Below are positions 33,881 to 47,000 of a stretch of 64,000 nucleotides of DNA, piece by piece. A model generated the notes under the pieces. It was given only the letters and a program-made list of their open reading frames with translations, was not told where the DNA came from and searched no databases. Numbering within the stretch: the stretch's first letter is position 1; every line of letters starts with the position of its first letter. The stretch spans positions 219,398,151-219,462,150 of the forward strand of contig CP136065.1 of assembly GCA_032622095.1 (NCBI GenBank), in the 5' to 3' direction. This DNA is from Siphonodentalium dalli. Lineage: Eukaryota > Mollusca > Scaphopoda > Gadilida > Siphonodentaliidae. A program made the position numbers and the translations under genes.

Positions 33881-35887
33881 CACACTGTATCCTGTTGACA
33901 TTTTTTTATCATAATGAACCAGAATAGTCAAAGATAATGGTCCATCTCAGTTCTGTCTCAAAGTTCTGCCCATTTCCTTTCAATAAATATGGCCAAAATC
34001 ACAAAAGAGGTTCTCGGCAAAATTAATTACTTTAAAATGAATTTGTCATGCCCCATACGGAACTGGGACAACTGGGAATAGAACATGTAGTTGTCAGTTA
34101 ATTAACTAACACGTATAATAACCAAGTGAGTCACAATTTGCTACCTTTTCGGATAATGCAGAGAATGTTCGGGATGTATGTAAAAAAATTCGAATTTTAC
34201 ATTTTGGAAGCCATCTTGAGCAATTTGGTCTATAAACACTGCACTGTGACACATTTAAGATAGACCAAAACAATAAACACCTTTCAATCCAAAGATAGTT
34301 ATATTTTACCAGAAAAAATGGTCAAAACCTGAAAACTGAATTTTTGCCAATATTTATCTCAAGTTTTTTAGAGAAAAGTCCAATATTTTTGACGATGTCA
34401 GTGGTGAAAATAGTAACAACTAACCATGGTGCATCAGACATGTTAGTATGCAATGTATATAATGCAGAATAGCCCATTTTATACATCAACACAACTTGTA
34501 AGCGATTGCAAGACGGCCATATTGGCAGCCATTTTGAGCCAAAGTAAGAATTTTGGTTCCAGTGATTTGGAATATTCATAGGTAATGATATATGCCTCAC
34601 TTACATTACAAAGTTCTGTTCATTTCTTGTTGAAATATGAATAGAATCCCAATTGTAATTTTTTGTGAAATTTTATACCGCATTCTGTACAATCGAATAT
34701 TTGAGGGATCGGAAGGGGTTAGGACTCCAATAATTGCATATTTAATTGCTCAAATGATCATTTAATATACAAAACACAAAATAAAGTTGCATTACTCAAC
34801 CAGTTCCAAACAGCATGAATTGATCTAGAAGATATTTGTAAAAAAATGTCATATTTTCAACTTCCGGCGGCCATTTTGGTGGCCATCTTGGATGGTGAGT
34901 TTCAATTTTGGCCCAAAAAAGTGTCATCATGTCTTAGCTTCACGAAAATATATATATCTGTATACAGTTTACTAGATTTTCCGCTATAATTTTCATAAAA
35001 CTGGCTCACTTATAGTTCTAGAAAATGGATCGGGTTGGGGGGGGGGGGGTAACAAGTCTCGTTCTTATCAGAAAACGACATGAATATATATTTCTTAAGT
35101 TGATCGTATCGATTTAGGGATGTATTGGTTGTAATAGTGCAACGTTCCAGGGGTGTACTCACATACACACACATTGGACGAATTCAATCATGTAAATAAA
35201 AGTGATTTTTTACGTTTTGATGGGTGACCCGATGACCCCCTTCTTATCTTAAAACCCCAGGAAAAGTTGCTTCTTAAGTTGTGTTTTTATAATTAGTATA
35301 TATCAAAGTAATTTGAGACCAAATATTATGGATGTACGCGAAAGTGTCAAAAAAAGTGAAAAATCACGTTTTGGGGTTCAGCATGGGACCCCCTTTCTTA
35401 TCTGAAAACCCCAGGAAAATCCCTTTCTTAAGTTGTGTTTTCTTTATCAGTACACTTAGGAGTATCATCAAACCAAAATTCATCGATGTACGCGGAAGTG
35501 TAAATAGAAGTGATTTTTGGCACTTTTTGGGGTTCAGCGGCCCCTAAACCCCAGGAATGCGCAACTTAAGAAATCGGTTTTTCAGAATGTTCCATTATTG
35601 GTACCAACTTTAGGGGGTCAAATCTTTTGTACGCAAAAGTGTAAATGGAACATATGCGGGCTCCCCAACTATATTACAATCATGGAAATTCTCCCGGAAA
35701 ATAATTAAATTTTATTGCGATATCGACTATCAAAATTCACAAAAATCAGCTGGTACCACCCCCAACTATGAAATAGATTATTAAGGAACAATTAGTATAT
35801 TAAACAGAAATATATATTCCCTGCGTTGCCTGTTTAATGTTGTAGACTGAGTAGATATTCATGGCATGATCTATATGGTTTACCTTG

Positions 35888-36025
35888 TCCAAGTCTGCTC
35901 GTATAGTAAAACCAGCATAAGATATTGGGATATATAGCGAGATGCTAGTTTTAAAACTAGCATCTGACTATCCCAATATATCTTAGCTGGTTTTAGTACG
36001 AGTAGACTTGGATTATGGTTTACCA
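35888..36025. mobile_element. Small palindromic MITE
   Basis: 'tggtttaccttgtccaagtc' mirrored by 'gacttggattatggtttacc', with the centre GATGCTAGTTTTAAAACTAGCATC shortened to a perfect 24-bp hairpin. Adjoins the foldback element. Confidence 0.8.
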
Positions 36026-36039
36026 TGATTCTATAGGGG

Positions 36040-37275
36040 TTGGCAAATTCACATTAAATAGCCAAGTTCTCATAAGAAGAAATAAATTCTCTTGACAAGA
36101 ATTGTGGCCGTCGAATTTCTCTTGAGAGGGATTTGCATCCTTCTTAAATATACGGGTGGCGTTGGCGGTGGGTATGCTGTTAAAATATTCACCTCCGTCA
36201 AAAACCGCCATAAACAGAAGGAATAGTAAGATATAGATAGACCTTGTTCTTATACCAATCAGAAATATATGGCATAAACAGTATGTTATTGTCAAATGTT
36301 TTCCTTTGTTATGTAAACAAAGGCAAAAAACATTACAGAACCTGGCTTTTGTTTAGATCCGGATATGGTAAACACAAAGAGCGTTATTTAATTTTGTTTA
36401 CTGTTTTCCTGATATGGAAATAATAAAGAGCGTTTATTTCATTTGTGTGTGATTAACCAATAGAATTGCGCTGTTTTATGTAGACAGAAGCAAAACTTAT
36501 GTAACACCAGCAGGCTCTTGTGTACGTACACCATCGTACGTCTTGGCGCCAATATATTATTTACGCGCTGATTATGTTTGGCATATGAACAAAACTATAT
36601 ATATTTTAATAGTACTTCTGTTGATGGCGATTTGAACAAATGTGAATATTTCTGCAACGAAAACCGCCCGTGCCTTTAACAAAAATTGATTTTTTTTTAA
36701 ATTCAATGCCTCTAGACAAAACAATCTATATTTTTCTTCTCGGAATTCCTCTTTAGAAGAATTTATTTCTTATTAAGAGAAATTGAATTTGTCTTAAGAG
36801 GAAATGCATTTCTCTTAACATGAATTATAACGTAAACGAATGAATCTTCCCAGTAAAGCTGAAATGAGCACTTCTTTCAATGCTCCACTCCCGGACGCTA
36901 GTGACTGGATCGTCTCATGTGCGACGAGGTAAAAGTTAGAGGTTTAGATATTAATTCTTCATATATAATAAGAGGAATTGATTTTTTGTTGTTGAGAAGA
37001 ATTTATTTCTTGTTAAGTTAGGAGTTAGCCACAGGGCTGTTATTCTGATAGTTTTACTGTCATTTTCGTGAACAATATATATTGTTTTTCTTTCAAATAA
37101 GTTAGTTTCAACTTTAAAAACCCGATAACATTTGGTGTTTGATCGCTGCACGATTAAGAAGGATGCATTTCCTCCTGAGAAGAAATAAAATTTTCAATTC
37201 TTAATAAAAACTCAATTGAAGAAATTATAACTCTTCGTAAGAGGAATTGGCTATTAAATGTGAATTTTGGCCTCC
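36040..37275. mobile_element. Terminal-inverted-repeat element with 'caaattcacattaaatagcc' ends
   Basis: Ends at about 36046 and 37268 are inverse copies over about 100 bp, and 'aagaagaaataaattctctt'-like half-palindromes recur within. Interior 36300-36900 contains no long open frame. Confidence 0.65.
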
Positions 37276-37479
37276 CATATTATTCCGTTAATGCCTGAAA
37301 TGATTTTCTAATTTAATGTAGGTATATAGTACGAGAAATTAATTTTGTTCAGATAAATTCATCTCATTTTATGAGAAATTACATTAAATTGATAACAACG
37401 GTATTAATTACTGCATGTTAAGAGAAATTTAAAATTCTTTTAACAGATGGGTCGGTGTCTCAGTTGGTAGGGCGCACGG

Positions 37480-37775
37480 TGAAGTAGGCTATTAATAATA
37501 GTCCATCCAGCGATTGTGACCCTGCATGCCATGCTTGCATGGGACTATAGGCCTATAGTAGGCCTATAGTCCCATGCAAGCATGGCATCAAAGCGTATAG
37601 GACCTATATATATTGGGTTTTTAACAAACGTACAGTTTCATCATATAGAGAACCGTCGGATATAGACACCTTAATTGTGGTATATATAGGACTATAGGCC
37701 TATATAAATACTTTCGGAATAAAGAACCATGCATGCAGGGTCACAATCGCTGGATGGACTATTATTAATAAAATA
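37480..37775. repeat. Nested inverted repeat with a perfect inner hairpin
   Basis: Outer arms 'tattaataatagtccatcca' plus 'gcgattgtgaccctgcatgc' and their complement at about 37731-37775. The inner hairpin 'atgccatgcttgcatgggac' with its complement is at 37535-37590. 'ctcagttggtagggcgca' just before (37457) resembles a tRNA A-box. Confidence 0.75.
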
Positions 37776-38420
37776 ATCAGCTCGAACTTATGGGCCCATT
37801 CGTGACATAACAGCTTTTCGTTATTAGATATCAACTTTTAAAACGGTGTTTCACCATGTTTTAATTAGAAAACGATTATTGAAATCAATACCAACAACAA
37901 AGAGCGTATAGCGCGAAATATTGAAGAGCGTTTCTGACATAGTCTAACACACTGCGCGCGGTCTTTCATTCATGTGTAGTCTAAAACAGACAACTTCGTG
38001 ATACGACAGCGGCTATTTATAAAACGATGAACCTCAAATACGCAAAACCAAATTAATCATGCAGATTGCAACTTCGAATTATTTGTGGCCAATTGTGGGT
38101 TGAGACACCTATATATACTCCAAACACACATCCAAATCCTATTGTTAATTTTTTATTTGTTTTTATTTTCGATGTGGCGTCACGCGCTTTAGTACTGCCT
38201 GAAACAGAGACATAAAGGAACACACCCAAAATTTTATTCTCAGTTTTGCTCGCAAACGTAATTTATTCATTTACATGTTTTGTTTTTTGTAACAATACAT
38301 CACGCATAATTTAAACTGCAATTTATTAAATAACGACAACTTAAATTGTGTTGGCCGTAACAATGATAATGCGAATTATGGACTCCTTTTTTCGCTGTTA
38401 CCAATCGTCGCGCACTTGTT

Positions 38421-39458
38421 CAGGTCAGGGAGAACCCAAAATCGATGTACTAAACCTCGATTTGTGTAAAAAACCTCGATCGAGGTTCTTCTAGATCATG
38501 TGACCACTGCCAGGCACTGGTCAAAATACTCACCCATTATAAAAGGGGAAACACTCTAAACCAAATATTATACTAAGTCTAATGGAAGTAATATAGTGTG
38601 CAGTATTTCATCTTACACTATGGGAGTTGGATGGCTGAGTGGTTAGCGTGTTCGACTACCGGCCAGAGGTTTCGCTTGGACCCCGGATTGATTCACCCCG
38701 ATCCTCGACAAAACAAAAGTCGGGAGCTCCGAGCATTCCTATATAAAGTACCGTGAATGCCTTGCTGAGGGTGCCGTGAAGCTGTAATCCTCTCCCGCTC
38801 GGTGTCATGTACATGGATGATACTGGTTTGATCACGCCGTCCTATCGGGTGGGGACGTTAATGGCTGTCCCGTGTTCAACCATGTGTGCACGTTAAAGAA
38901 CCCTACTGTGGGCAACGATCCACAGGTTAATGGCAAAATTTCTGTCTAAATTCCTCCCTTCGGGGCGTAAGTTGATAGACATTTCAGGTGATGGCGTAAT
39001 AGAGATACCGGTATCTCTCTTCAATCTACATCACTGTGTGTATATATAGTACATTGTAGCATTCGAGTGTGTGACGCAGTAATGGGACATTTCAGCAACG
39101 TCGGCGGGTACGCTTACATGTGCGGCAACACAGATCAAAGGCTCATCCAAGTTTGAGGTCCACTGTGCGCAAGTCAAAGCCTGATTTCAGGTCTACTGTG
39201 GCTTCGCATGTAGAGGGTGACGTTACAATATAAATACATGTGTTTGCATAATATAGTACATTGTAGGATTCTACCCCATCTGATGAGGGTGCGCCGACAA
39301 GTCAACGGCGGAATTTACTCATACCCTACCATACCATACCATATGGTAATGACTAGTGAGTCCATGTAACTGATCACATGATCTCGAAGGACCTCGATCA
39401 AGGTTTTTTTTACACAAATCGAGGTTTAGTACATCGATTTTGGGTTCTCTCTGACCTG
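38421..39458. mobile_element. Element with ~68-bp inverted ends (CAGGTCAG...) enclosing a SINE
   Basis: CAGGTCAGGGAGAACCCAAA at the left and TTTGGGTTCTCTCTGACCTG at the right, continuing with 'atcgatgtactaaacctcga' in each arm. Flanking 8-mers do not match convincingly. Confidence 0.78.
38628..39060 (+). mobile_element. tRNA-derived SINE
   Basis: The head GGATGGCTGAGTGGTTAGCG matches a tRNA A-box, and 'ggattgattcaccccgatcc' is a degenerate B-box about 50 bp on. The body has 'gtggggacgttaatggctgt' and 'gtgtgcacgttaaagaaccc', a core seen in metazoan and molluscan SINEs (general knowledge). The 3' end near 'tttcaggtgatggcgtaata' is uncertain. Confidence 0.75.
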
Positions 39459-39459
39459 C

Positions 39460-40880
39460 GTGTTTTCAAAATGAATTATCGAAAATATATCCTGTATCTG
39501 TTTTGAGTTACAGTTGTTGGAAATTCTTATAAAAATCACAGCGATATTTTAATATATATTACAAGAAGGGTCACAGGTCCCTATCTATCAATAGGATACT
39601 TCTGACACCATTATTGTTATTTTGATGACTCTTATGGAAACCATCCAATTTGTCCAGATTTTTTGCTGAATCCTTAACTTTATCACTGTGGTAGGGATCT
39701 TTAGCATGCGCATGTTATTGCATACAGGGACATCCATAAGCGGTACGGTACTACTAAAAGCCGACTGCACCTGACTGCACCCATCCACACTCGACTGTCC
39801 CCGGACCTCTGACTCTGTGATCAAAATCTGCCTAAAAATAATATACACATAGGCCTACCATTTACTTTATTAATAATAATATAGACAAATATGTGGGTGC
39901 TGTTGCACTTTTTACCAGATGTTGTTTTTTTTTTACTGCATGTGGCTCTGGGAATTTCTTGGATATGTGTAGTTGTTCAGCTATAAATCGGCCGTGATTG
40001 CTTTTCAGTGGTATGGATTCATTGTGCAGGACTGTGTTAATGAATGAATTTATTCTGATTACTTGTATAAGATTTCCTGATCATTTATACAAATATCTTT
40101 AGTAATTGATGAATTATATTGAGTGTCAGTTCAACAATTTCTGAGTTTCGTTTAAGATTATATGTGTAAATGAAGCCTTGACTGTGTTATCAAGAATTTC
40201 AAATTATCTGTGTTCATGTGCTCCTGTAATACATGCAATTTATTCATAGTATTTATAATAAAAATGAAAAAAATCTTTATCTTATCCCAAATATTCTCCC
40301 AACATAATCAGATAGAACAGTAGCTGTCAATTTATAGCTGACCAACCCCACATCCAAATAGTAGTCAAATCAAATTATATCGGTTACACCTTGTCGAAGC
40401 ACATGGTTTGTTGCCCGCCAAAATCAAACACGTCATCTGTATAGTGTATATACATGTAGGTCAGACATCATTTAGGCGGCAATTAATACACAATTTTCTG
40501 CAACTTTAGGCAACTTGCGAGGTCGTAGTGTACTCACATCTATGCTGAGTCATTATCCTTGGCATAAGCCCCAGGAATCATTTCATATTTCAGAGAGCAT
40601 AGATTGGCGTAAACAACTTTGGTTTCTTCGTACCATTAAACACTGAGTTATGCCCCTTGGTTTGCTCACACAAAACATCCAATTTTAATTTTCAACCCAA
40701 AAGCAGACCATGACAGAGCGAATGTGAGTAAATAAGCTTCATACACCTGATAGAGCTATGATAGAACTGATAAATATTTTTAATTGGTCATTATTTGGAA
40801 TATGATTACTATTATTTTAATTTAAGTAAGGTTATCTTGAATATATATAGTACATTTCTTGAATAATCCTAAGTATATTT
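39460..40880. other. Region upstream of SLC30A9, no feature recognised
   Basis: AT-rich, apparently unique sequence with no TATA or CpG island that can be argued from reading. It probably contains the leader exon and promoter of SLC30A9, but neither could be placed. Confidence 0.4.
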
Positions 40881-40899
40881 TCTTTTTCAGATTTTTCAG

Positions 40900-40929
40900 A
40901 TGTCTGTTTCACTTGAGCTGTATCACTGA
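40900..40929 (+). promoter_or_regulatory. Possible upstream open reading frame in the SLC30A9 leader
   Basis: ATG at 40900 opens a nine-codon frame ending TGA at 40927-40929, nine nt before the main ATG. If the acceptor at 40890 is used, this frame is in the mature leader and could limit translation of the transporter. Confidence 0.4.
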
Positions 40930-40938
40930 TGCATCATC

Positions 40939-41047
40939 ATGATGTATCGTCATTTAGTCAAGGAGCTAAACATTCTTTTGAAAAATCAGAAGATTCTTTT
41001 CCATGAGCTGCAGAGTCTTCACTCGGGTGGACAGTTAACATGTAGTG
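40939..41047 (+). CDS. SLC30A9: SLC30A9 exon 1 (start codon)
   Basis: ATG ATG at 40939, 36 codons, ending AGTG|GTGAGA. Encodes MMYRHLVKELNILLKNQKIL and more, with no acidic cluster at the start. A 'tctttttcag' acceptor at 40881-40890 suggests a non-coding exon lies further upstream. The start is not proven but is the only ATG in frame with exon 2. Confidence 0.75.
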
Positions 41048-44000
41048 GTGAGAATGCTTTTATATTGGTTGATAAATGCAGCGGATTCTTGTAATATTGG
41101 TGATAAGAATATGGCAGATCTCAAGTGCAATCATTATTTTCTTGTAAATTTCTGTTCATATGTGTGGGGAAGGACTATTGAAAAACTGAACATGCCCCAC
41201 AAAAATTAAGTCTATTTCTCAAAACTCTTTCTGATCCTTTACAGCAATTTTAAACTCAATTATGGATGGAATAGTCCCAATTTCTAATGAAACTTTTGTA
41301 TTCTTTAGAATGGACTGCTACTTAAATTATAAACAAACAAACATTGGTAATAACAAGTATATAAATCATGCTTAAGCTTCAGTATTCTTTCATTTTATTA
41401 TAAATATAGTTATGATGTAAATATTTACGGTAATCTTCTATTTTAAATTGACTGCATTTGTCATCTGATGTATAATGACTAGTTTTGATGATATTTTTAT
41501 TCATTTCAGTTAGATCACAAATACCATTTGAAAGGCAGAATCATGCAGCTTCATATTCCCAAGTATTGCGACAATCTATACTTTGTCGCACTTTACTATG
41601 CAAACACAAACCCTACTGCACATCTAAGGTTGACAGTGGAAACCCTCCTCCCAGCGATGAAAGTGCAGATCCAAAGAAACCTAAGCTCTTGAAAGGTTTG
41701 TGATTGATCTTACATATTTTTCATTGAATGCAGATAATAAATTTATATATCCTTGACAAGATTCAATATTAGTACATTAAATGAGGTCCATCATCTCAGC
41801 CATATATTCTTTGCACTCAAAACTAAGCTTTCCATGAATATATTGTTATTCAAAATTGTATAGTCCCATAAAAACACTTGTCCCAATTCACAGGCAAAGT
41901 AATTTTTACATTCGGTAGTTACTGGTATATTATAAATCCATCATTATAACAATTATAGATACATGTGCGAAATGTATCATGATGAGCAGGTGGACCAGTC
42001 ATCCTGGGCTACACATTCAACAAAGACATGCAAAATGTTCAGCAATTCTCTTTTGAAAAGTGATTACATTTCTTTATTTGGTGAGGTCCACCTTATATCT
42101 CCGAATGGGTACACATGTACTGTGTCAGTGTGGCTTCGGATTTCATGGATACATATTTTCCCAGAATTATAAAATGTATGAAAACATTGTTGTTTTAAGA
42201 CTGAATATGTTTGTTTGAAATATATATTATTTTTCAGTTTCAAGAAGCAAGTCTATAGACTATTCCTATACTGGAAATATATTCATCTCACCATTGCGGG
42301 CCATGAATGAGTACCTGTTGAAACCCAGGTAAATGAATATTTTTCATTCTTCAAAGATTGAATATACAGTTCTAGAGCAGTGTCTAGAGAGTATATTTGT
42401 TTTGTGTTTTATTAAGGCTGTTAGAGATGTACAATAGTGATTTTTTTATACGCTCATTTGCGTGATTGCTTGATGCCGGCATTGTTTGATGTATTTTTCT
42501 CTCAAATATTTATTCAGTATTTCTATTAATAGCTAGCTGGGTGTCATTCTGATTGCCAAGGCCTGCATCATCGCATTGATAAAATTAAAATAAATTCATT
42601 CAATAAAATGTCAGCTATGATCCTGACGATATTGTGACCCGATGCCTGAGACAGGAAACAGCAACTGTTGTGGTTATGTGGTATAACCTAACACGCACAT
42701 TATTATGTTTCAGTTAGTTCTAGTTATTAGAATTATTTCACAGCAATGTTTGTTTTGTGCATTATATACATGTACCTTTACTTGGGGTTATTTTCAGTAG
42801 GTGCACCAAAGAAAAATAATGCGCTTGCATCCAAAATTAGATGCACAGTTTACAGTGCACCTACATTTTTCAAAATTGAAGGACCGATCCGTTGTTGCTC
42901 CACCATCCTTTTCATTTACAGATGATAGCTTTAGTTTTGATTAACAAAATGAAATAAAATCTGATTGCTGATCACTACCAAACGTGGTATACTGAAAGTA
43001 CAGTAATGCTCTAAGTAATCGACTTCTTAACCACATCAGAATTATGGGTAACTTTTCAGGATTTAGTCGGAAATATGGCTTGTTGCCATTCATCGGAAAC
43101 CTCTCCCCGAGATCTTTCCGATGAATGGCAACAAGCCATATTTCCGACTAAAAAGTTACCCATAATTATGCTGTGGTTAAAAAGTCGATTACTTTGAGCA
43201 TTACTGTAGATAGCGGACACATTTATCTAAATAATCTATGGTATGAATGCACCAATACATTACAATTTATGTCACATCAATTTTTGTGATTTGGGCCCTT
43301 TGGGCTGCATGTGATTTCAACGATATTCATGTGGATTTGCAAGTTAATAAAATTATCTAATCAGTGCGAAAAATTCAACATTCTTTATGCTGTGAATAAT
43401 TGCTTATTCATTAAACAATTACTTAATCATTGGTGACATACCTCCATAATGATTTTTACACATTTTTATGTTTACCCATACCATAGTATGGTAAACATAG
43501 TGTCGTTGTCCGGATTGACCACTCGTCGTTAGTCTGTCTGTCTGTCTGTTCGTAGACACTTTACGCATGGTGCGTTAACTGAAATATTTTCTATCTGATC
43601 GGAACCAAATTTTGTATATGAATTTCTCAGTACCAAATACAGATCGAGTTCGAATATGGGTTCGATCCGAGTTTTTTTTACGGGGTTATGGCCCTTTTCT
43701 GGGACCAAAATACAGATCGAGTTCGAATATGGGTTTGATCCGATATTTTTTAATGGAGTTATGGCCCTTTGACATAGAATTTCTGCATATTTTGATAAAT
43801 CAACCATTTTTCAACTGATAAGAACCAAATTTGGTATGCGAGTTTCTCAACTCAAAATACAAATCGAGATTGAATATGGGTTAGATCCAACATTTTATAC
43901 CAGAGTTATGGCCCTTTTTCAACTAAGAATTGAACAGATAACCATAGCAGTCAACAACTATTAATTGATTACCAGCAGTATCACTCTAGTTCTATGTGAG

Positions 44001-47000
44001 ACAAACAGTAAATCTGAGTTATTGATAATTAGAGTTATTTTTAGACATTAGTGTGAGGCGTAACCAGATATATGTTTTTGAGGGCTGGCTTACAGGCTGT
44101 AGCTCTATCTAATTAATTTGCACTCTTACTCTGAGTTTCTGAGAAGGTATATTTTGTCATGTTTGTCCAGTGTTTCACAGACAAAAAAATCAAATGCTGG
44201 TGGAGATGGGAAAATTGATACTTTAATACCCCAAAAGACTAATTTTTATGTTTACCCATATCATAGTATGGAAGTGTCAACATCCGGATTGACCAACTGT
44301 CATTAGTCCATCCATCTGTTTGTCTGTAGACACTTTACGCATGGTGCGATAACTCAAACATTTTTTATCTGATCGGAACCAAATTTTGTATATGAATTTC
44401 TCAGCACAAAAGACAGATCGAGTTCGAATATGTGTTTGGTCAGACAATTTTTAACTGATTTTAAAAATTCACTCTTAAATAAATAAATTTAGTTTGAATT
44501 CCTTGCCCTATTTAACATAAGCCTGTGATTTATTGACAGATATTAATCGGTCAGCAGTGAGGTGTTTATCTTGATTGCTGTTGTGTGTAGAATTTGATAC
44601 ATTATCATTATATTGGAATCTCTTGATCAAGTATTGCATGTCCAGGTCACCTTTTCACATTTAACCCAAGGCTGTGGTGGTTCAGCATTACAGATCCTGT
44701 TCCAGTGCATTCTCTTATATAAATGTGAGTGACACATAAATTCCAGTAATTTGTGTTATGTGCATTGTCTATAATAGTACCTAACAGTATACTCTATAAT
44801 TCAACATCAAAACTCTCATTTATAATTCCGATCAGAGTAATTTACTATCGCCAAGGGATGGGTTAACATCTGCCGATCGTGATCGGCCTCTCGTTTATAC
44901 TTAATATGACAAGATAAATAATTGCATACATCCTGACATACATGTTTATATTTAAAATTTATTTCAGTCATATAGAGAACTTACCCAAGTACAAGAGAAG
45001 AAATCCATATGAGACTGGACCACCTATAATAGTTTATCTTAGGACGGATATAGAATCAGTGTAAGTGTGAAATCAATTTAATCGACCACCTATAATAGTT
45101 TATCTGAGGACGGATATAGAATCAGTGTAAGTGTGAAATCAATTTAATCAACCACCTATAATAGTTTATTTTATGATGGATATAGAGTCAGTGTAAGTTT
45201 TCTAAGTGTGAAATCCTCATCCTTGTCTTTGGTATTCTGCTGTGGTTTGTATTAAAGCCTTGTAGATTGTGGACAGACTATAGAATAGAAGCTATCATTC
45301 GCGAAAAATAAACTTTTCTTTATATGCTAGGGGCATAAAATTCATTTGAAATTAGTGTTTCGCTGGGCCCAATTTTTTTTTTGGCCAAATCCTTTTTTTT
45401 TTTGGGCGAAATTAAAAAAATATTCGGCCAAATTAAATCCTAATTTTCTGGTCTCACAATTAATCAAACATTCTATATAATTATGTCCATACTTTCAATA
45501 CGGTGTCTTCTTTAATCCCACCATTGTTACTTGACAATCCTCATTACTGTTTTATTATATTGTTTGATGGTGCACTGCCATGAGTGCCGTTTGTTACCCA
45601 TTAAGCTGTATCACCTAATCAATTAGCAGATGATTCCCATGTCGTCCCCGCTAGAAAATCATTTGGGTTTTTGAATTAGGTTTCCAAAATAAAACTTTGG
45701 CCAAATGAAATTTTTGTTGGCCATTTGCAAAAAAAAAATGGCCATTGACCAATTTGGCCTATGACAGCTTGAACCCTGTTTGAAATGCATCCATTCCTGT
45801 GGTGGGCACATCATCTAAATTTAATAATGTATAAATAAGGCAATAGGTCCTCTTTAGTCAACAAAAATACTGGGTTAATTCTCACCGATTGATAATCCAT
45901 AATTGGCCATTATGATTCTAGCTGTCATCCATGATGCAACATGTCTGTAGCATTCAGACGAACATGTTGCGATGGTCTGTTGTATTGGTCTGTTGGAACG
46001 TTGTGTTGTATCTGTTGAACCGTTTAAACTGGGAAATGAAATATGCGCTTCGATGCTGTATAACTTATGTTGCTATGAAAATAAAATCTCTTGTCGGGTT
46101 AATTGTTACAATGCAATTGACGTATTGTGGTTATCTATATGTCTTAGTGCTGTTGCCTATATCCCAATATCAAAGCACAACCACAGACACAGACAAACAT
46201 TCACTGTTATAGATTGGATGTACAGGTCAAATTTAAATTTATATTGAGAGAGCACATCAGTATAATTCAAATATTTTTAGCATAGTTCAAATTTATATTA
46301 ATATTTCACTTTCAATTGACAGAGCCAAAACTGCTTGGGGAAGCCTTGAGAATCTGAATAATGAAAAGAAGAAATTACGGGATTCCCTTAAAATGACAGA
46401 AGGAAATTGTGAGTAAATTATTCTGGTATCTCGAAAGTAATTTATAATGCCAGTTACTATCTATGTTTTAACCTGAAAATAGCAATAAGTAACCAAAAAT
46501 GTACTCTAGAGGAATGCGCAATAGCCAAAACAACATGAAGCTAAATGAAAAACTTATTTAAGAAATTAATGTAGTTTGACTGTGTTTTATTGAAGGGAAT
46601 GGCACTGTGGCCGCTGGGCATGCTAAATGCATACCCCTCAATAAAATACACTCAAACTACATTCATTTCTGATATTTAAATAGCTTTTTCCTTATTAATT
46701 AAACTCAGCTGAATTTTGATTTCTGAAATCTGTCTGTAGTTTGTATATAGAATATACGCATAGTGTTTCCGAATAACACTGAAGCTCGTGGTGTAAATCG
46801 CCAATCCCACTCGTGGATTAAATTTGTTATTCAGAAACACTATGCATATATTTTGTTTATGCCACGATCTTTACAATGCGATGGATAAACACTTTTCCGT
46901 TCAAATTGTATGGAGAAAGTTTAATCCACTCTGCGAAGTTTAATCAACAGTAGGCACGTTTAATCAACAGGTGTTGATTAAATGTAAAATTTAAACAGAT

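Larger units (their letters stand above)
29390..35880. mobile_element. Giant foldback element (about 6.5 kb, ~2-kb inverted arms around a tandem array)
   Basis: The left arm (29390-31490) is the inverse complement of the right arm (33885-35880). Matching pairs include 'ggagcccgcatatgtt' (29638, 35655), 'ggtaccaataatggaacatt' (29698, 35590) and 'gaaatgggcagaactttgag' (near 31391, 33963). Each arm has about four ~145-bp subrepeats, a poly-C or poly-G tract and 'aagatggccgcc' blocks. Open frames in the arms are short and mirror each other, so none is called coding. Long inverted arms with internal subrepeats resemble foldback or Galileo-type DNA transposons (known class; assignment inferred). 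No target duplication was identified. Confidence 0.85.

Noticed and set aside
35332-35547. Open frame of 71 codons, with a mirrored frame of 73 codons at 29756-29977
   Set aside because: The frames are the two arms of one inverted repeat and track ~145-bp subrepeats; no domain, no conserved splice context.
36866-36931. Candidate first exon ATGAGCACTTCTTTCAATGC...ACGAG|GTAAAA
   Set aside because: Joining it to the acceptor at 40890 or 40899 gives a frame that stops before the SLC30A9 ATG, and no other partner exon was found; could still be a leader exon.
38631-38720. Functional tRNA gene
   Set aside because: The A-box is good but the B-box and acceptor stem are degenerate and a SINE body follows; taken as a SINE head.
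45931-46247. Overlapping open frames of 93 and 91 codons
   Set aside because: They lie inside an SLC30A9 intron, have no splice-bounded structure and a low-complexity hydrophobic composition typical of AT-rich DNA.
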